DNA of 51,915 nucleotides from NCBI GenBank assembly GCA_024741835.1, contig JAENRP010000312.1, positions 1-51,915 of the forward strand, given 5' to 3'. This document shows, in pieces, positions 35,402 through 44,929 of the stretch. The stretch comes from Diplocarpon mali. Lineage: Eukaryota > Ascomycota > Leotiomycetes > Helotiales > Drepanopezizaceae. Both the position numbers and the translations under genes were made by a program. The notes under the pieces are model-generated. The model had not been told where the DNA came from, did not search any database, and was given only the letters and a program-made list of their open reading frames with translations. How positions within the stretch are numbered: the first letter of the stretch is position 1; every line of letters begins with the position of its first letter.

Positions 35402-36920
35402 TTATACGTCTTTAGAAGAGAGATTCTCATTATCCCCCTAGCGGCTAGGAACGTATTATCTTTATTAAAGCTCTATTGAAGTTCGAGCTTATAGATCCTA
35501 TATACTATTATAGCCTAAATACGCTTAGACTTGCGTTCGCCTAAGGTATCTTCTAGTTCTAGGTCTCTATTCCTCTTTAAAGGCGTAAGTTTGGCTATAG
35601 GTTTTATAGGCTTATTATCTAAGGAACTACTTTCTAATAGTAGAGGCTTATTGTTACTTATACCTATTTTAAGAATATCCTTTACTATAAGTACTTTAAT
35701 TAAAGGGATGATAATATTAAAGTTGTTTTATACTTTAAGCAGTTCGCGGATAATAGGAATAGTCTATTCGGCCTTTAGGCGATTAATAGGTCGTCGATCA
35801 GCAGGTGCACTTAATATACTTAAGCTAAGAGAAAAGGGTTATTAGTTTAACTTAATAGTATTACTATTAAGTAGTATACCTTGCGAATCTTTAAATATAT
35901 AAAGCTTTAAGGATAGCTTCCCTTTATTTTAAGATTTATTAAACTCAACTATTAAAGATATGATTACTTGCCTTAGATTTAGCGCATATACTATCTATTG
36001 CTTTATTATCTATTTAATATACTTAATAAATATATACTCTTTACCTTAGTCTATTAGCTTCTTACTCTTTATATCTATAGGCTAGGACTTCGGGCTAATA
36101 TAAGAGTAGCAGACGCTTTTAAAGATATAGATATAGTCTAAGCTTAGTTTCTATTTGAAATATGCCTTATATAGTAATATTTAAATGCTATTAACTATTA
36201 GTCTACTACTTATTCTATTTCGTAGGTATATATCTGCTTTAACCGCAAGGTCTTAGAATTCTAGTAGTAGGTCAGCATCTTGCAATAGAGTATAATAGTC
36301 AGTTTCTACTTGCTAAATGCTTCGCTTAGTAATGCCATTCTAATAGGAACCTTTATATATTATAATTAATTTGTAATAAATTCCTTATTTTACCTATTTA
36401 TTAAGCTTTACCTTAATCTTTAATATATTATTAGACCTAATAGCTATTAGCTTTAATTAGGTCTAGCATTCCTTTATTACTTTTTAAGTTTCTAGCTTTT
36501 TTATAAGCTTAGATTTGGTCTTAATATAAATAGTCTATATCTATTAAGTAGATTTATTTACTATTTAAGAAAACTAATTATTTCCTTTAATTAAGGTTAT
36601 AAATAGTCTGATAGTATTAATAGATATTAGCGCTAGTATCGAATCTTTTTATAGATTAAGCTTAATTTGCGTTCGATTTCGAAGTTTTATTAGCTTGCAA
36701 ATTTAATATATTAAGCGATCCTTTAATACTTAGATCTTCTATTTTAGGATTAAGACCTTATATAGGCCCTTTAATTTCTCTAGCCTTAAATGCGCAAATC
36801 TTTTATATATTAGCTAATACTTTAATAAGCTTTCGACTTCTAATAGCTTTAATAGCTTATTATTAATTGATACTTTATTATTAGCAGTTAAAAAGGACTA
36901 ATAATAGCAGTTTAAGGTTT
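35402..36920 (-). pseudogene. CopC copy 1 integrase and linker relic
   Basis: On the minus strand, 36480 to 36120 gives ..ITKRSIQQVETDYYTLLQDADLLLEF.DLAVKADIYLRNRISS..IVN, the part of copia integrase that follows the catalytic Glu (relatives: RSIQ.VEA...ALLQDADLP.EFW..AV..A.YLRNRT). The upstream core (to about 36900) is strongly altered. From 35900 to 35402 comes the integrase-RT linker. The plus-strand ORF at 35531-35845 is a shadow. Integrase before RT confirms the copia type. Confidence 0.75.
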
Positions 36921-36931
36921 TGCCGTTTTCC

Positions 36932-37311
36932 AATTATAAGCCTAGCTTAAGAGTCGTTTTTAATAAAACTACAAGATCTACTTGCAGTCTTAGCTTAAGA
37001 GTCGATTTCCTAGAAATAGCAAGATCTACTTGCGATCCTAGCTTAAGAGTCATTTCTAACGAATCTGCGAAGTTCACTTGCAATCTTAGCTTAAGAGTTA
37101 TTTCTGCGAATTTCACTTGCAATCTTAGCTTAAGAATTATTATTAGCAAATCTGCAGAATCCACTTATAGTCTTAGCCTAAGAGTTATTTCTATTAAATT
37201 CACTTATGATCCTAGCTTAGGAGTCATCTTTAAGAATACCTTACAATCTACCTATAGTCCTGGCTCAAGAGTCATTTTCGCGAATTTCACTCGCGATCCC
37301 GGCCCAAGAGT
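36932..37311. repeat. Array of nine 23-bp palindromes in CopC copy 1
   Basis: Nine palindromes, each followed by 16 or 25 bases of spacer, give units of 39 or 48 bases, all multiples of three. Both strands therefore stay open: 36920-37357 on plus (repeats of T-C-x-LSLRVIS) and 36934-37164 on minus (repeats of TLKLRLQV). The element reads on the minus strand, where the array sits between gag and integrase. Spacers are related to each other, so the array grew by duplication of a palindrome-plus-spacer unit. Confidence 0.9.
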
Positions 37312-37356
37312 CGTTTCGAATAGAATTGCGTTAAAATCAAATAAATTAAATAGTTG

Positions 37357-37712
37357 AGGGCACTCCTCCTATTGAAAAGTCGAAATGATTAAATAGCGGG
37401 TGTTATAGAAGTATTAAATAGGGAGGAAGTCCTCTTGTCGAAAAGGGTTTTTAGGCTATAACGCAGGGAATCATACCTCCTACAAAATATAGTAAAGCAA
37501 AGAATCACACCTCTTATAGTACCAAAGGGTTATAGAGTAAGGAATCATACCTCTTGCAATACAGGTTGGCTAAATAGGGAATCATACCTCTTATTCGCCG
37601 ATTGCTCGCCTCTTACTATAAGTCTCGTTCAACTTCCTACTAATAGTTGTAGCGCAAGTGCTTTCTAAAGGAAGTTAATAATCTATTATCAGTCTAGCTA
37701 AGGCTTATAACC
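37357..37712 (-). other. CopC copy 1 leader with repeated 15-base motif
   Basis: Between array and 5' LTR. Contains several copies of a word close to GGAATCATACCTCTT (near 37467, 37503, 37537 and 37578). Ends at 37702-37712 with GGCTTATAACC, on the minus strand GGTTATAAGCC, the primer site next to the LTR. Confidence 0.75.
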
Positions 37713-37907
37713 TATTGAACTTAAGTAAGTCGGCGCAGTAGGTAACGGAAACTTCTAAAGGTTGATAGTCGATATATTAGTAAGAGTTAAGGAAGGAAGG
37801 TTACCCCTTTCTTCCCTATAGCTATATATGTATTAATATCCTACTGACTAAGCAATAGGGTCATATGATAATACATCGGAGTAATGGCTATATCACCCAT
37901 CTTAATA
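37713..37907 (-). repeat. CopC copy 1, 5' LTR
   Basis: 195 bp, plus-strand ends TATTGAACTTAAG and CATCTTAATA, followed by the duplication GATAT. Confidence 0.92.
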
Positions 37908-37912
37908 GATAT

Positions 37913-38726
37913 TGCCTAATTGACCTTGCCTTACAAATCCCTAAGGCAAATTTCCCCTTTCCAAGTGCTAAACGGCTATAAAGCTCGCTCCTCTTGGAAT
38001 TTAATTAACCTAAAGCCTCTATAGATAGCAATCGAGAGATTAAATTGTAAAATAGCACTTTGCATAGCTACTAGAGCTTAAAAAGTAGTCTAATTCGCTC
38101 AATTATCTCTTTAAGTATAATAAGCTAAAATGAAACAGCTTGCAGATCTTTACTGCTAGCCATTTGATTAGACTATAGGAGATAATGTATTAATTAGTAT
38201 TAAAAATTAGAAACTGGACCGGCTGAGCCGAAAGCTCTCTAATAAGTAGTACGGCCTAATAAAAGTACTAGAAAAGCTAAGAGAAAGCTAGAAACTATAA
38301 TTGCCTAATTCGCTCTATTCGATCTACCCTATATTCTACTCCTACTTACTATGGAAATACATTCCTAACCCTTTGCTAGGCTAAGCTTAGGAACCTCCTG
38401 CCTTAATTAAAGTACTACTAGAATAAGAGGAGTAGGAGATAGAAGAAATAATTGGATCTTGTATTTAAGCTAAGAAGCTCGAATATTAGATTAAGTAGAA
38501 AGGAGCTAATAAAGACCTCGAATAGTACTTATGCTTTAATGCTATAACGGCGCTATATACTATTCGAGATTTCTATCTAAAGAACCCTTAAGCTAAAGGG
38601 CTACTAAGGGCGCTATTAAGCTGGCTTAGGTCATATAACGATAGAGTTGACGATTATAAGGACCTAGAGGATAATACGCCTATAGATATAACTGCGCGGG
38701 CGCAGTTTTTCAAAGGGGAGGGGTAG
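37913..38726 (+). pseudogene. GypB pol relic, second part: integrase end and chromodomain
   Basis: Continues the frame broken at 32421: SPFQVLNGYKARSSW, then ..AKMKQLADLYC, ISIKN.KLDRLSRKLSNK and ..VLEKL.ES.KL.LPN, the integrase C-terminal GPY/F-like domain. At about 38433-38590 follows a chromodomain: EIEEIIGSCI.AKKLEY.IK.KGANKDLE, then DFYLKNP, where relatives have W.VE.IL..R.R...LEYRVKW.G. Chromodomains direct gypsy integration to particular chromatin. The element ends with a polypurine tract, 38712-38726. Confidence 0.85.
38712..38726 (+). promoter_or_regulatory. GypB polypurine tract
   Basis: AAAGGGGAGGGGTAG lies immediately before the 3' LTR. It would prime plus-strand DNA synthesis. 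Confidence 0.85.
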
Positions 38727-38967
38727 TATTACAGCTGCATTATATGCATAGTTATATTATATATCGAAGTTAGGTGCACGCTAAGGTAGCGAGGTAGCTG
38801 GATCATATGCACGCTAGTAAAGCACCTGTACTTATTCTAGAGGAGCTCTACTAGAGACTCTCTCTTCTTCATCTTTTCTTCTCTATTATATAGCGTACCT
38901 CTTGAGGTAATACAGTCAGCGTTATTCGATTCTCGCCCTTCTGTACGCTCCAGAGCAAGTCGTAACA
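38727..38967 (+). repeat. GypB 3' LTR
   Basis: 241 bp, begins TATTAC and ends CGTAACA, followed by CATAG. Less altered than the 5' LTR. Confidence 0.92.
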
Positions 38968-39101
38968 CATAGACTCTCCCTTTTCTTTCCGAAGTCTCCT
39001 TACCATATATACACTAGATAATAATACAATCAATCATCTTCCCCTACTTCTGCGAGCCTCCTGAGCGACCTAATGAAGGCCCTCCAGCCGACCGCACCAC
39101 A
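38968..39101 (+). repeat. CopA-type 3' LTR, right part
   Basis: CATAG (38968-38972) is the GypB target duplication. The remaining 129 bases complete the 197-bp LTR begun at 10235 and end ACCGCACCACA. The sequence matches 43675-43803 and, inverted, 50555-50690. Confidence 0.88.
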
Positions 39102-40185
39102 GTTTAGTATAAGCTTCTTAAGCGCTTTAGCTCCCAGATGGCCTAATCGAAGGTGCTAAATATCTGCCGAATTGTTCTTAGCTCTTAGGAATACGCTGCT
39201 CCTTAGGGGTTTATATTGGCTTCGCAGACGCTGTTATAAAGTAGGAAAGGCTAGGCAGGTTGGTTAAGTATAGTATAGCGAGTTAGGAGCGTTATAAAAG
39301 TTAATAGGCTTATATTTAAATACTATAACGTTCGACTTACGCTTTAGTTGCTTTACAACTATATTATTGTTTACTATACCCCTTTAGAGCGTCGCGTCTA
39401 GGCCTATATACTATACCTTAGCCTTCTTTAAAAGAGGCTCTGAGATAATATTAATATTAAACCTATCTATAAGCGCTACGTTCCTAAGCTCTAAGTCTCT
39501 TCTATTAGCGAGAACCCCTTTTATCAGATGTATACCCCTTTCTCTTATTAGCAGACTCAAGCTCCCTGCCTTTATATAGTTCTAAGGATATGCGATTTTC
39601 AATAATCTAGGAACTAGAAGCTCCTTTCAATTAATAAGGTGCATCGCGGCGCAGTTATTAAGTAGGGTTATATTCAAAAGAGCGTAAAGAGCTCTAAGGG
39701 TAGAGTATATTCCTAGGGTAAAGTCTTTAAAGAGAGTTAGATTTAAGAGGGCGGCTATAATCTTAGATTTGCCGCTCCCTAAAGCTTTAGCAGATATTCT
39801 TTCTTTAAATTGATCCTTAAGAGCATATTTAATATAGGAGAGCTTAGCTTAGAGCTCTCTCCATTCTAAGGAAGCAAGGTTTTCGCGCGTTCTTTTAACC
39901 TTATTAAAGCTAGGAAGGTTTCGAAGCGTACCTTCCTTAGTGCTAATTAAGGCTTATTTTAGCCTATTATACTCCTCTAAGTTCTAGAAGTGATTTTTAA
40001 CCTAAGGGCAAGGGCACTTTTTAACGCTCCCCTTAAGAGTCTTTTTCGCCTTGCCTTTACTTAATGCTCTTAGATTAGTATAATCGCCTACTCCTTTAAG
40101 CGAGGCGTATACTCTAAGGGTTGCCTTTAATAAGGAGCTTGCGAGGCTTCGCTCTATTAAGCTCGAGAACCAATTGATATAGTAG
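39102..40185 (-). pseudogene. CopB gag end, protease and GAG-pre-integrase relic
   Basis: On the minus strand, after TRIM2, the frame gives NWFSSLIERSLASSLLKATL and a basic stretch (open at 40002-40211), then about 39660-39590 LNNCAAMHLIN.KELLVP. This is the copia protease motif DNCAAxHxxN with Asp read as Asn. At about 39165-39102 it reads HLRLGHLGAKALKKLI, the GAG-pre-integrase domain. The frame then runs into the CopA LTR. Relatively few stops suggest milder RIP than in CopA or CopC. Confidence 0.78.
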
Positions 40186-41134
40186 TATCGTGCATAATAC
40201 CGCTCGGCCAAAATATGAATCTATACCTTAGGGCGCGTACTAGCATATTTAGCCTATTTTCTATATAATATACCCCTTAGGTCGCTGGAAGAATAGTTTT
40301 TCCAGCGGCTTAAGTATTAGCCTAGTTTGTAGTAGCGTAGATATAGCGCATAAACCGCTAAGCTAGTAGGAAATAAGTGGTCGGAAGGGCCGGAAGACCG
40401 TAGTTTCCTTTAGCTATACTTCGGACGGCTATCGGACGTCTTTTTACTTAAACCTATCGAAACTTCTATTAATATAGCTATTAAAACCGAGTATAATTAT
40501 TGCCGAGAATTTGGAAAATCGGCGACTAGTAGAACTTTAAAGTAAGAGAAACATTAGCTAAACCTTGCGTAAAAGGAATGCGAAAAGAATTATTACTATG
40601 CTTATAGGGCTTATAACTATTATATATAATACCGCTTAGCCAAAATGTGAATCTACTCCTTAAGGCATATACTAGTATATTTAGCCTATTTTCTATATAA
40701 TATACCCCTTAGGTTGCCAGAAGAATAGTTTTTCCAGTAGCCTAAGTACTAGCCTAGTCTGTAGTAGCGTAAATATAGCGCATAGACCGCTAAGCTAGTA
40801 GGAAATAGGTAGTTGGAAGGGCCAGAAGACTGTAGTTTCCTTTGGCTATATATTAGATAGCTATCGGACGTCTTTTTACTTAAACCTATCGAAACTTCTA
40901 TTAATATAGCTATTAAAACCGAGTATAATCATTACTGAGAATTTGGAAAATTAGCGATTAGTAGAACTTTAAAGTAAGAGAAACGTCGGCTAAACCTCGC
41001 GCAAAAGGAATGCGAAAAGAATTATCGCTGCGCTTATAGGGCTTATAACTATTATATATAATACCGCTCGGCCAAAATGTGAATCCATACCTTAGGGCGC
41101 GTACTAGCATATTTAGCCTATTTTCTGCATAATA
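40186..41134 (-). mobile_element. TRIM2: second miniature LTR element, tandem dimer
   Basis: 949 bp with target duplication AGTAG on the left (40181-40185) and AGTGG on the right (41135-41139), differing by one RIP-type change. Structure: LTR 40186-40270, internal 40271-40617, LTR 40618-40702, internal 40703-41049, LTR 41050-41134. LTRs are 85 bp, internals 347 bp each. In minus orientation the first internal starts at 41049 with the primer site (plus GGGCTTATAAC, 41039-41049). Non-coding. Same dimer layout as TRIM1 at an independent site. Confidence 0.93.
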
Positions 41135-41139
41135 AGTGG

Positions 41140-42195
41140 ACTATATCTTTTCTATACTCTAGACCTAGCTTATTATCTCTAATAAGCTTTGCCTAGGTCT
41201 GCTAGGACCAAGTGGGAGCCTAGTAGTAAACCGACTATAGAAACTTCGTAATCGTAAGGGAGCCTTAAACCTCTAGGATTCTATACATTCGAGCTTCTTA
41301 ATAGATCTCCCTAAAGCTAGCAAGCCAGGTCTTTAGGTCTACTTTACTACTCCTTATTTCAAAGAGCTTATTATTATAGTCTTCCCAAATTGACTCTATT
41401 ATACTAACCTTAAAGGGGGCTAGTTCCCTGCGCAAGTGCTTTACAATCTATTAAATTGACAGTTTCCCTACTTCCTTGCAGTTATATTATACTGCTTAAA
41501 GTAGCATAGGATGTACTATCTTAATAATTTAATGGTATAACTAAGTATAAGAGCTCCTATTCCTTTTCTACGCTTCTATTATAAGATTGTATTGCGTTAT
41601 TGCCATTTTATACTCCAGCTCTACGTCTTTAGCTATTATTTTTACAAGTAGTGCTAGAGCTAGCGTTTATTAATCGGTAGCTTCCTACTATTAGTATAAC
41701 TTATAGTAGCTTTGCAATATTCTCTAGTCCTATCCTTCTACTATTTTTTCAAGCTGCGGCGGTTCTATTTTTAGATCTAGCAGGTATAGAGCTTTGTTCT
41801 CGTAGAGCAAAGCTTGATTTCCCGTCTCTATAGCATATAGTTTAAGGTTATTAACCTATCTTAGCTTCTCTATATGCTTCTAAAGCCGCAGAAATTCGGC
41901 CTGAAACTCTAGCTTAGCGTACCAAATGCGCTATAACTTCCTATCCTAGAGTATAACTCCACTAGAGCTAAGCTCCTGAGCTTCTTTTTACTAGTATTCG
42001 CTTATATTAATTAAGATAGTAGGGAGTATGGGTTCTATTAGTTGGCTAAGAGCGTTAGAACGTCGAGTCTGGTCGTATAATGCGTATAGGCGAGGGAGAA
42101 TAGATGAAAATAGTAGTGAAACCTCTCTAAGAAGCCTTTAAACATAGTGGATTTTTGATCGTTTGCTCTTAAGAGTCGCGAATAGTACTAATAAC
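41140..42195 (-). pseudogene. CopB gag relic
   Basis: The minus frame from about 42130 reads LLFSSILPRLYALYDQTRRSNALSQLIEPILP, then YAKLEFQAEFLRL.KHIEKL, ALLYENKALYLLDLKIEPPQL, and later SIIESIWEDYNNKLFEIRSSKVDLKTWLASFREIY. The last part resembles copia gag (UBN2-like) sequence, where transcript-binding particle proteins have W..l...y.. blocks. No zinc knuckle is visible before the TRIM2 break. Stops are fewer than elsewhere in the window. Family assignment rests mainly on the protease and GAG-pre-integrase downstream. Confidence 0.6.
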
Positions 42196-42367
42196 TATCG
42201 TGCTGTATTTAGAGGTGGATTCCTAGTAGTAGCAGAAGCTTATAAAATTCTACTCTAACTGTATATCTGAGCTCCCTTTATAGAAGTGCTCCGTGGCCAC
42301 TTTAGGGGTACCTTACATAAGCCAGTCCTTAGAGGCCTCAGCGCCTGAGGCTCCTTATGGCGCAACA
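42196..42367 (-). repeat. CopB 5' LTR
   Basis: On the minus strand it starts TGTTGCGCC at 42367 and probably ends CACGATA at 42196, 172 bp. The end resembles the TRIM LTR end (CACGACA), and the next bases (GTTATTAG) resemble the half-tRNA primer site. Only one copy is present, so the end is inferred. It contains the small palindrome CCTCAGCGCCTGAGG. Confidence 0.5.
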
Positions 42368-43606
42368 GTAGGCCTAAGGGAAGACCCAAAAACAAGAGGG
42401 GGAAGTACTATAATTGGGCTATCTATAACGAGGTATTAGGAATAATTCCTAAGTTAGGAGTATATTCGAGTGCTATAGTATTGTACGCCTTTCTTTAAGT
42501 ATAATTGAGGTCCCCTTTATCCTCCCTTCGGCTCTTAGCCGACTATATGACCTATATTATAAGATCCTATCCATTTCTAAATCTCTATATATATTTTAAA
42601 TAATAAAAGTAGCGGCCCCTACTACTATTAGCGAAGAATATAAAACAATTCAAGTTGAGGTAATAGTATATTAATTATCATTCATAAAAACCCTAAGTGC
42701 AAGGTAATATATTAAAAGGCTTAACCTAGGGCTATATTATTATTAAAGGTATAGAAAAAAAGAGTTTTTTTATTTCTTTTATATGCGCTTTTCACCTTCG
42801 GGCCAGGCCTAGGAGTTATAGAAATAAAACTAAACTAAACTAAAAAACAATTATTAGTACGCAGATTCCTATATAAGAGGCAAGTTGCCATTATTCCTAG
42901 GGTCATCTTATAAAGCTGTACCATATGCAATTAAAGGGGTTTTATATATATTTCAGATAGCTATTTGGCTAAAGGACTTCGGAAGGATATTTATAAACGG
43001 CTTATGACGGCGGAAGCAAGGCATAAGTCGATAAAGTCATTAAGATTAAGGCTACCTAATTGTATAGAATTCAAAGCTAAAGAGTAAGTATAAAGTAGGA
43101 AACCTTCCTTTTAATATACCCTCTTTGACCTAGGACTTATAGGAGTTGATCTTTATTAATAATTCATATATTATCTATTAAAGGAAAGGTATAGCTAAAA
43201 GGCGGCATATCTATTATATCAGTCGGTTTCGTCCCTATTTATACTACTATTTCTATCGTAAGTACTTTAATAGTTCTGAGTTCTTTAATAACTATAATAT
43301 TATACCTCCCTTTTAAGAAGCGAGGTGCCCTTATCTTAACCTACTCTTAGAAAAAGTTGTATATAATCCTATTTTCAGCCCTATTAATAAAGGCCTTTAT
43401 CTTTTTATTTGCCAGATCCCCTTTTATATAAATGGTCTCTACGGCGGTCTTAACTAATTCGTCCAGATTATCGAATATAACGATATAGAACCGCCGAAGT
43501 GCGGGATCAAGTATAGGAGCAAGAAGTAGTATAAAAGGCGTATTCTATAAGTCTAATATAAAGGAAACGAAGAAGTTAAAGAACCCTCCTTATAGGAGAG
43601 GCCTTT
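42368..43606 (-). mobile_element. 3' remnant of another GypA-type element
   Basis: 42368-42589 is a GypA LTR in minus orientation lacking about 23 bases at its end, where CopB inserted. 42590-42870 matches the GypA copy B 3' end (26040-26389) in reverse, including a palindrome at 42794-42816. Beyond 42870 the similarity to copy B is lost. The right end is cut by a CopA-type LTR at 43607. Confidence 0.75.
43050..43606 (-). pseudogene. Unrecognised coding fragment upstream of the GypA 3' remnant
   Basis: A minus-strand frame of about 180 codons with few stops: FYIVIFDNLDELVKTAVETI, then LANKKIKAFINRAENRIIYNFF, APRFLKGRYNIIVIKELRTI and MPPFSYTFPLIDN. It does not resemble ORF X, ORF Y or the gag of copy B. 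It may be the C-terminal part of a different accessory ORF in a related element, or the target sequence into which the remnant inserted. No family recognised. Confidence 0.45.
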
Positions 43607-43803
43607 TGTCGTGCAGAATGGGTAGAGTCTCTACTTATTCTGGAGACCCTCCACGTGATTTTGCTAAGTCATAGACTCTCCCTTTTCTTTCCGAAGTCTT
43701 CTTACTATATACATACTAAATAATAATATAATTAATTATCTTCCCCTACTTTTGCAAGCCTTTTAAGCGACCTAATAAAGGCCCTTTAGCTAACTATATT
43801 ATA
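43607..43803 (+). repeat. CopA-type LTR (second copy)
   Basis: 197 bp, begins TGTCGTGCAG and ends TATATTATA, matching the split LTR at 10235/38973 throughout. No target duplication is visible: the following bases lead directly into a CopC copy, so it may be a solo LTR or a 5' LTR whose internal region is lost. Confidence 0.85.
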
Positions 43804-43811
43804 GTTACAAG

Positions 43812-44329
43812 TATTGAGATAGGTGATATAGCTATTACTCCAATATATTATCATATGACCCTACTGCTTAGTCAGTAGGATATTAATACATATATAGTTA
43901 TAAGGAAGAAAGGGGTAACCTTCCTTCCTTAACTCTTACTAATATATTGACTATCGACCTTTAAAAGCCTCCTTTACCTACTACGCTAACTCACTTAAGC
44001 TTAATAGGTTATAAGCCTTAGCTAGACCGATAACTAATTATTAACTTCCTTTAGAAAGCACTTGCGCTATAACTATTAATAAGAAGTTAAATAAGACTTA
44101 TAGTAAAAGGCGAGCAATCAGCGAATAGGAGGTATGATTCTCTATTTGGCCAACTTATATTATAAGAGGTATAACTCCTTATTCTATAACCTTTAGTACT
44201 ATAAGAGGTATAATTCTTTGCTTTACTATATTTTATAAAAGGTATGATTCCCTATATTATAGCCTAAAAACCCTTTTTAATAAAAGGACTTCCTCCTTAT
44301 TTAATACTTCTATAATACTACTATTTAAT
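43812..44329 (+). mobile_element. CopC copy 3: 5' LTR and leader, plus strand, truncated
   Basis: LTR 43812-44006 (195 bp), primer site GGTTATAAGCC 44007-44017, then the CopC leader with its repeated AGGTATGATTC motif. The leader is interrupted by CopC copy 2 at 44335 and resumes at 50527, ending at 50554 at a CopA-type LTR. No coding part remains. Confidence 0.85.
44007..44017 (+). promoter_or_regulatory. CopC primer binding site
   Basis: GGTTATAAGCC directly after the LTR. One RIP-type change from GGTTATGAGCC, complementary to the initiator tRNA-Met anticodon arm. Same site in copy 1 (37702-37712) and copy 2 (50316-50326), minus. Confidence 0.72.
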
Positions 44330-44646
44330 CATTTTATTAAGCTTAAGTAAGTCGGCGCAGTAGGTAAAGGAGGCTTCTAGAGGTCGATGGTCGATATATT
44401 AGTAAGAGTTAAAGAAGGAAGGTTACCCCTTTCTTTCCTATAGCTATATACGTATTAATATCCTACTGATTAAGCAGTAGGGTCATATAATAATACATTA
44501 GAGTGATAGCTATATTACCTATCTCAATACCCCTACTTAGACCTTACTCCAATTGACCTGCAGTTAGGAAAATAATAACTATCCTTTTGCGCTAATCTAA
44601 CTCCTAAGTATCTTTTTAAATTAAAAACAATCAATTAATAGCAACC

Positions 44647-44731
44647 TGTCGTGCATAATACCGCTCGGCCAAAATGTGAATCCACACCTTAGGGCGCGTA
44701 CTAGCATATTTAGCCTATTTTCTGCATAACA
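44647..44731 (-). repeat. Solo TRIM LTR
   Basis: 85 bp between perfect CAACC duplications (44642-44646 and 44732-44736). Ends TGTCGTGCA and TGCATAACA. Nearly free of RIP changes although its host is saturated with them. It is the clearest definition of the TRIM LTR. Confidence 0.95.
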
Positions 44732-44929
44732 CAACCTCTATTAAAATTACTAAACTCCACTTGCAAAGTAGGACCAGGAGTCAATTTTCCCAAAAGCGTT
44801 CCTTTATAAGACTATATGACTTGACTCGCGGTCCAGGCCTAGGAGTCGATCTAAAAACTTTCCTCTATAAGACTATATAACCTAACTCGTAGGGCGGGCC
44901 TAGGAGTTGTCCTTAAGCCTGCTAAGCCT

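Larger units (their letters stand above)
32422..37907 (-). mobile_element. CopC copy 1: Ty1/copia element inserted in GypB integrase
   Basis: Bounded by 195-bp LTRs and a perfect 5-bp duplication GATAT (32417-32421 and 37908-37912). It reads on the minus strand: 5' LTR, leader, palindrome array, integrase, RT, RNase H, 3' LTR. Compared with copy 2 (44335-50521) it lacks about 1.5 kb of gag between leader and array and carries TRIM1 at 34486-35396. It is a RIP-inactivated, gag-deleted derivative. Confidence 0.92.
10303..38967 (+). mobile_element. GypB: Ty3/gypsy chromodomain element with nested insertions
   Basis: Bounded by two 241-bp LTRs in the same orientation (10303-10543 and 38727-38967) that begin TATTAC and end GTAATA/GTAACA. 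Flanked by a 5-bp duplication, TATAG on the left and CATAG on the right, which differ by one RIP-type C to T change. The target was a CopA-type LTR. Inside GypB lie GypA copy B (10626-26634) and CopC copy 1 (32422-37907). Removing both leaves an element of ordinary size with gag, protease, RT, RNase H, integrase and a C-terminal chromodomain. Confidence 0.88.
39102..42367 (-). mobile_element. CopB: 5' half of a third Ty1/copia family
   Basis: Minus-strand order: 5' LTR (42367-42196), gag, protease, GAG-pre-integrase. It is cut at 39101 by a CopA-type LTR and split by TRIM2 (40186-41134). It keeps more GC and fewer stops than its neighbours. It starts inside the LTR of a GypA remnant at 42368. 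The remainder of pol should lie on the far side of the CopA element, left of this window. Confidence 0.75.

Noticed and set aside
36932..37311. CRISPR-like array of regularly spaced palindromic repeats.
   Set aside because: The sequence is eukaryotic, repeats are degenerate, spacers are related to each other and are coding, and no cas genes exist.
36920..37357. The 145-codon ORF as a real plus-strand gene.
   Set aside because: It spans the palindrome array inside a minus-strand copia element. Palindromes and unit lengths divisible by three keep both strands open.
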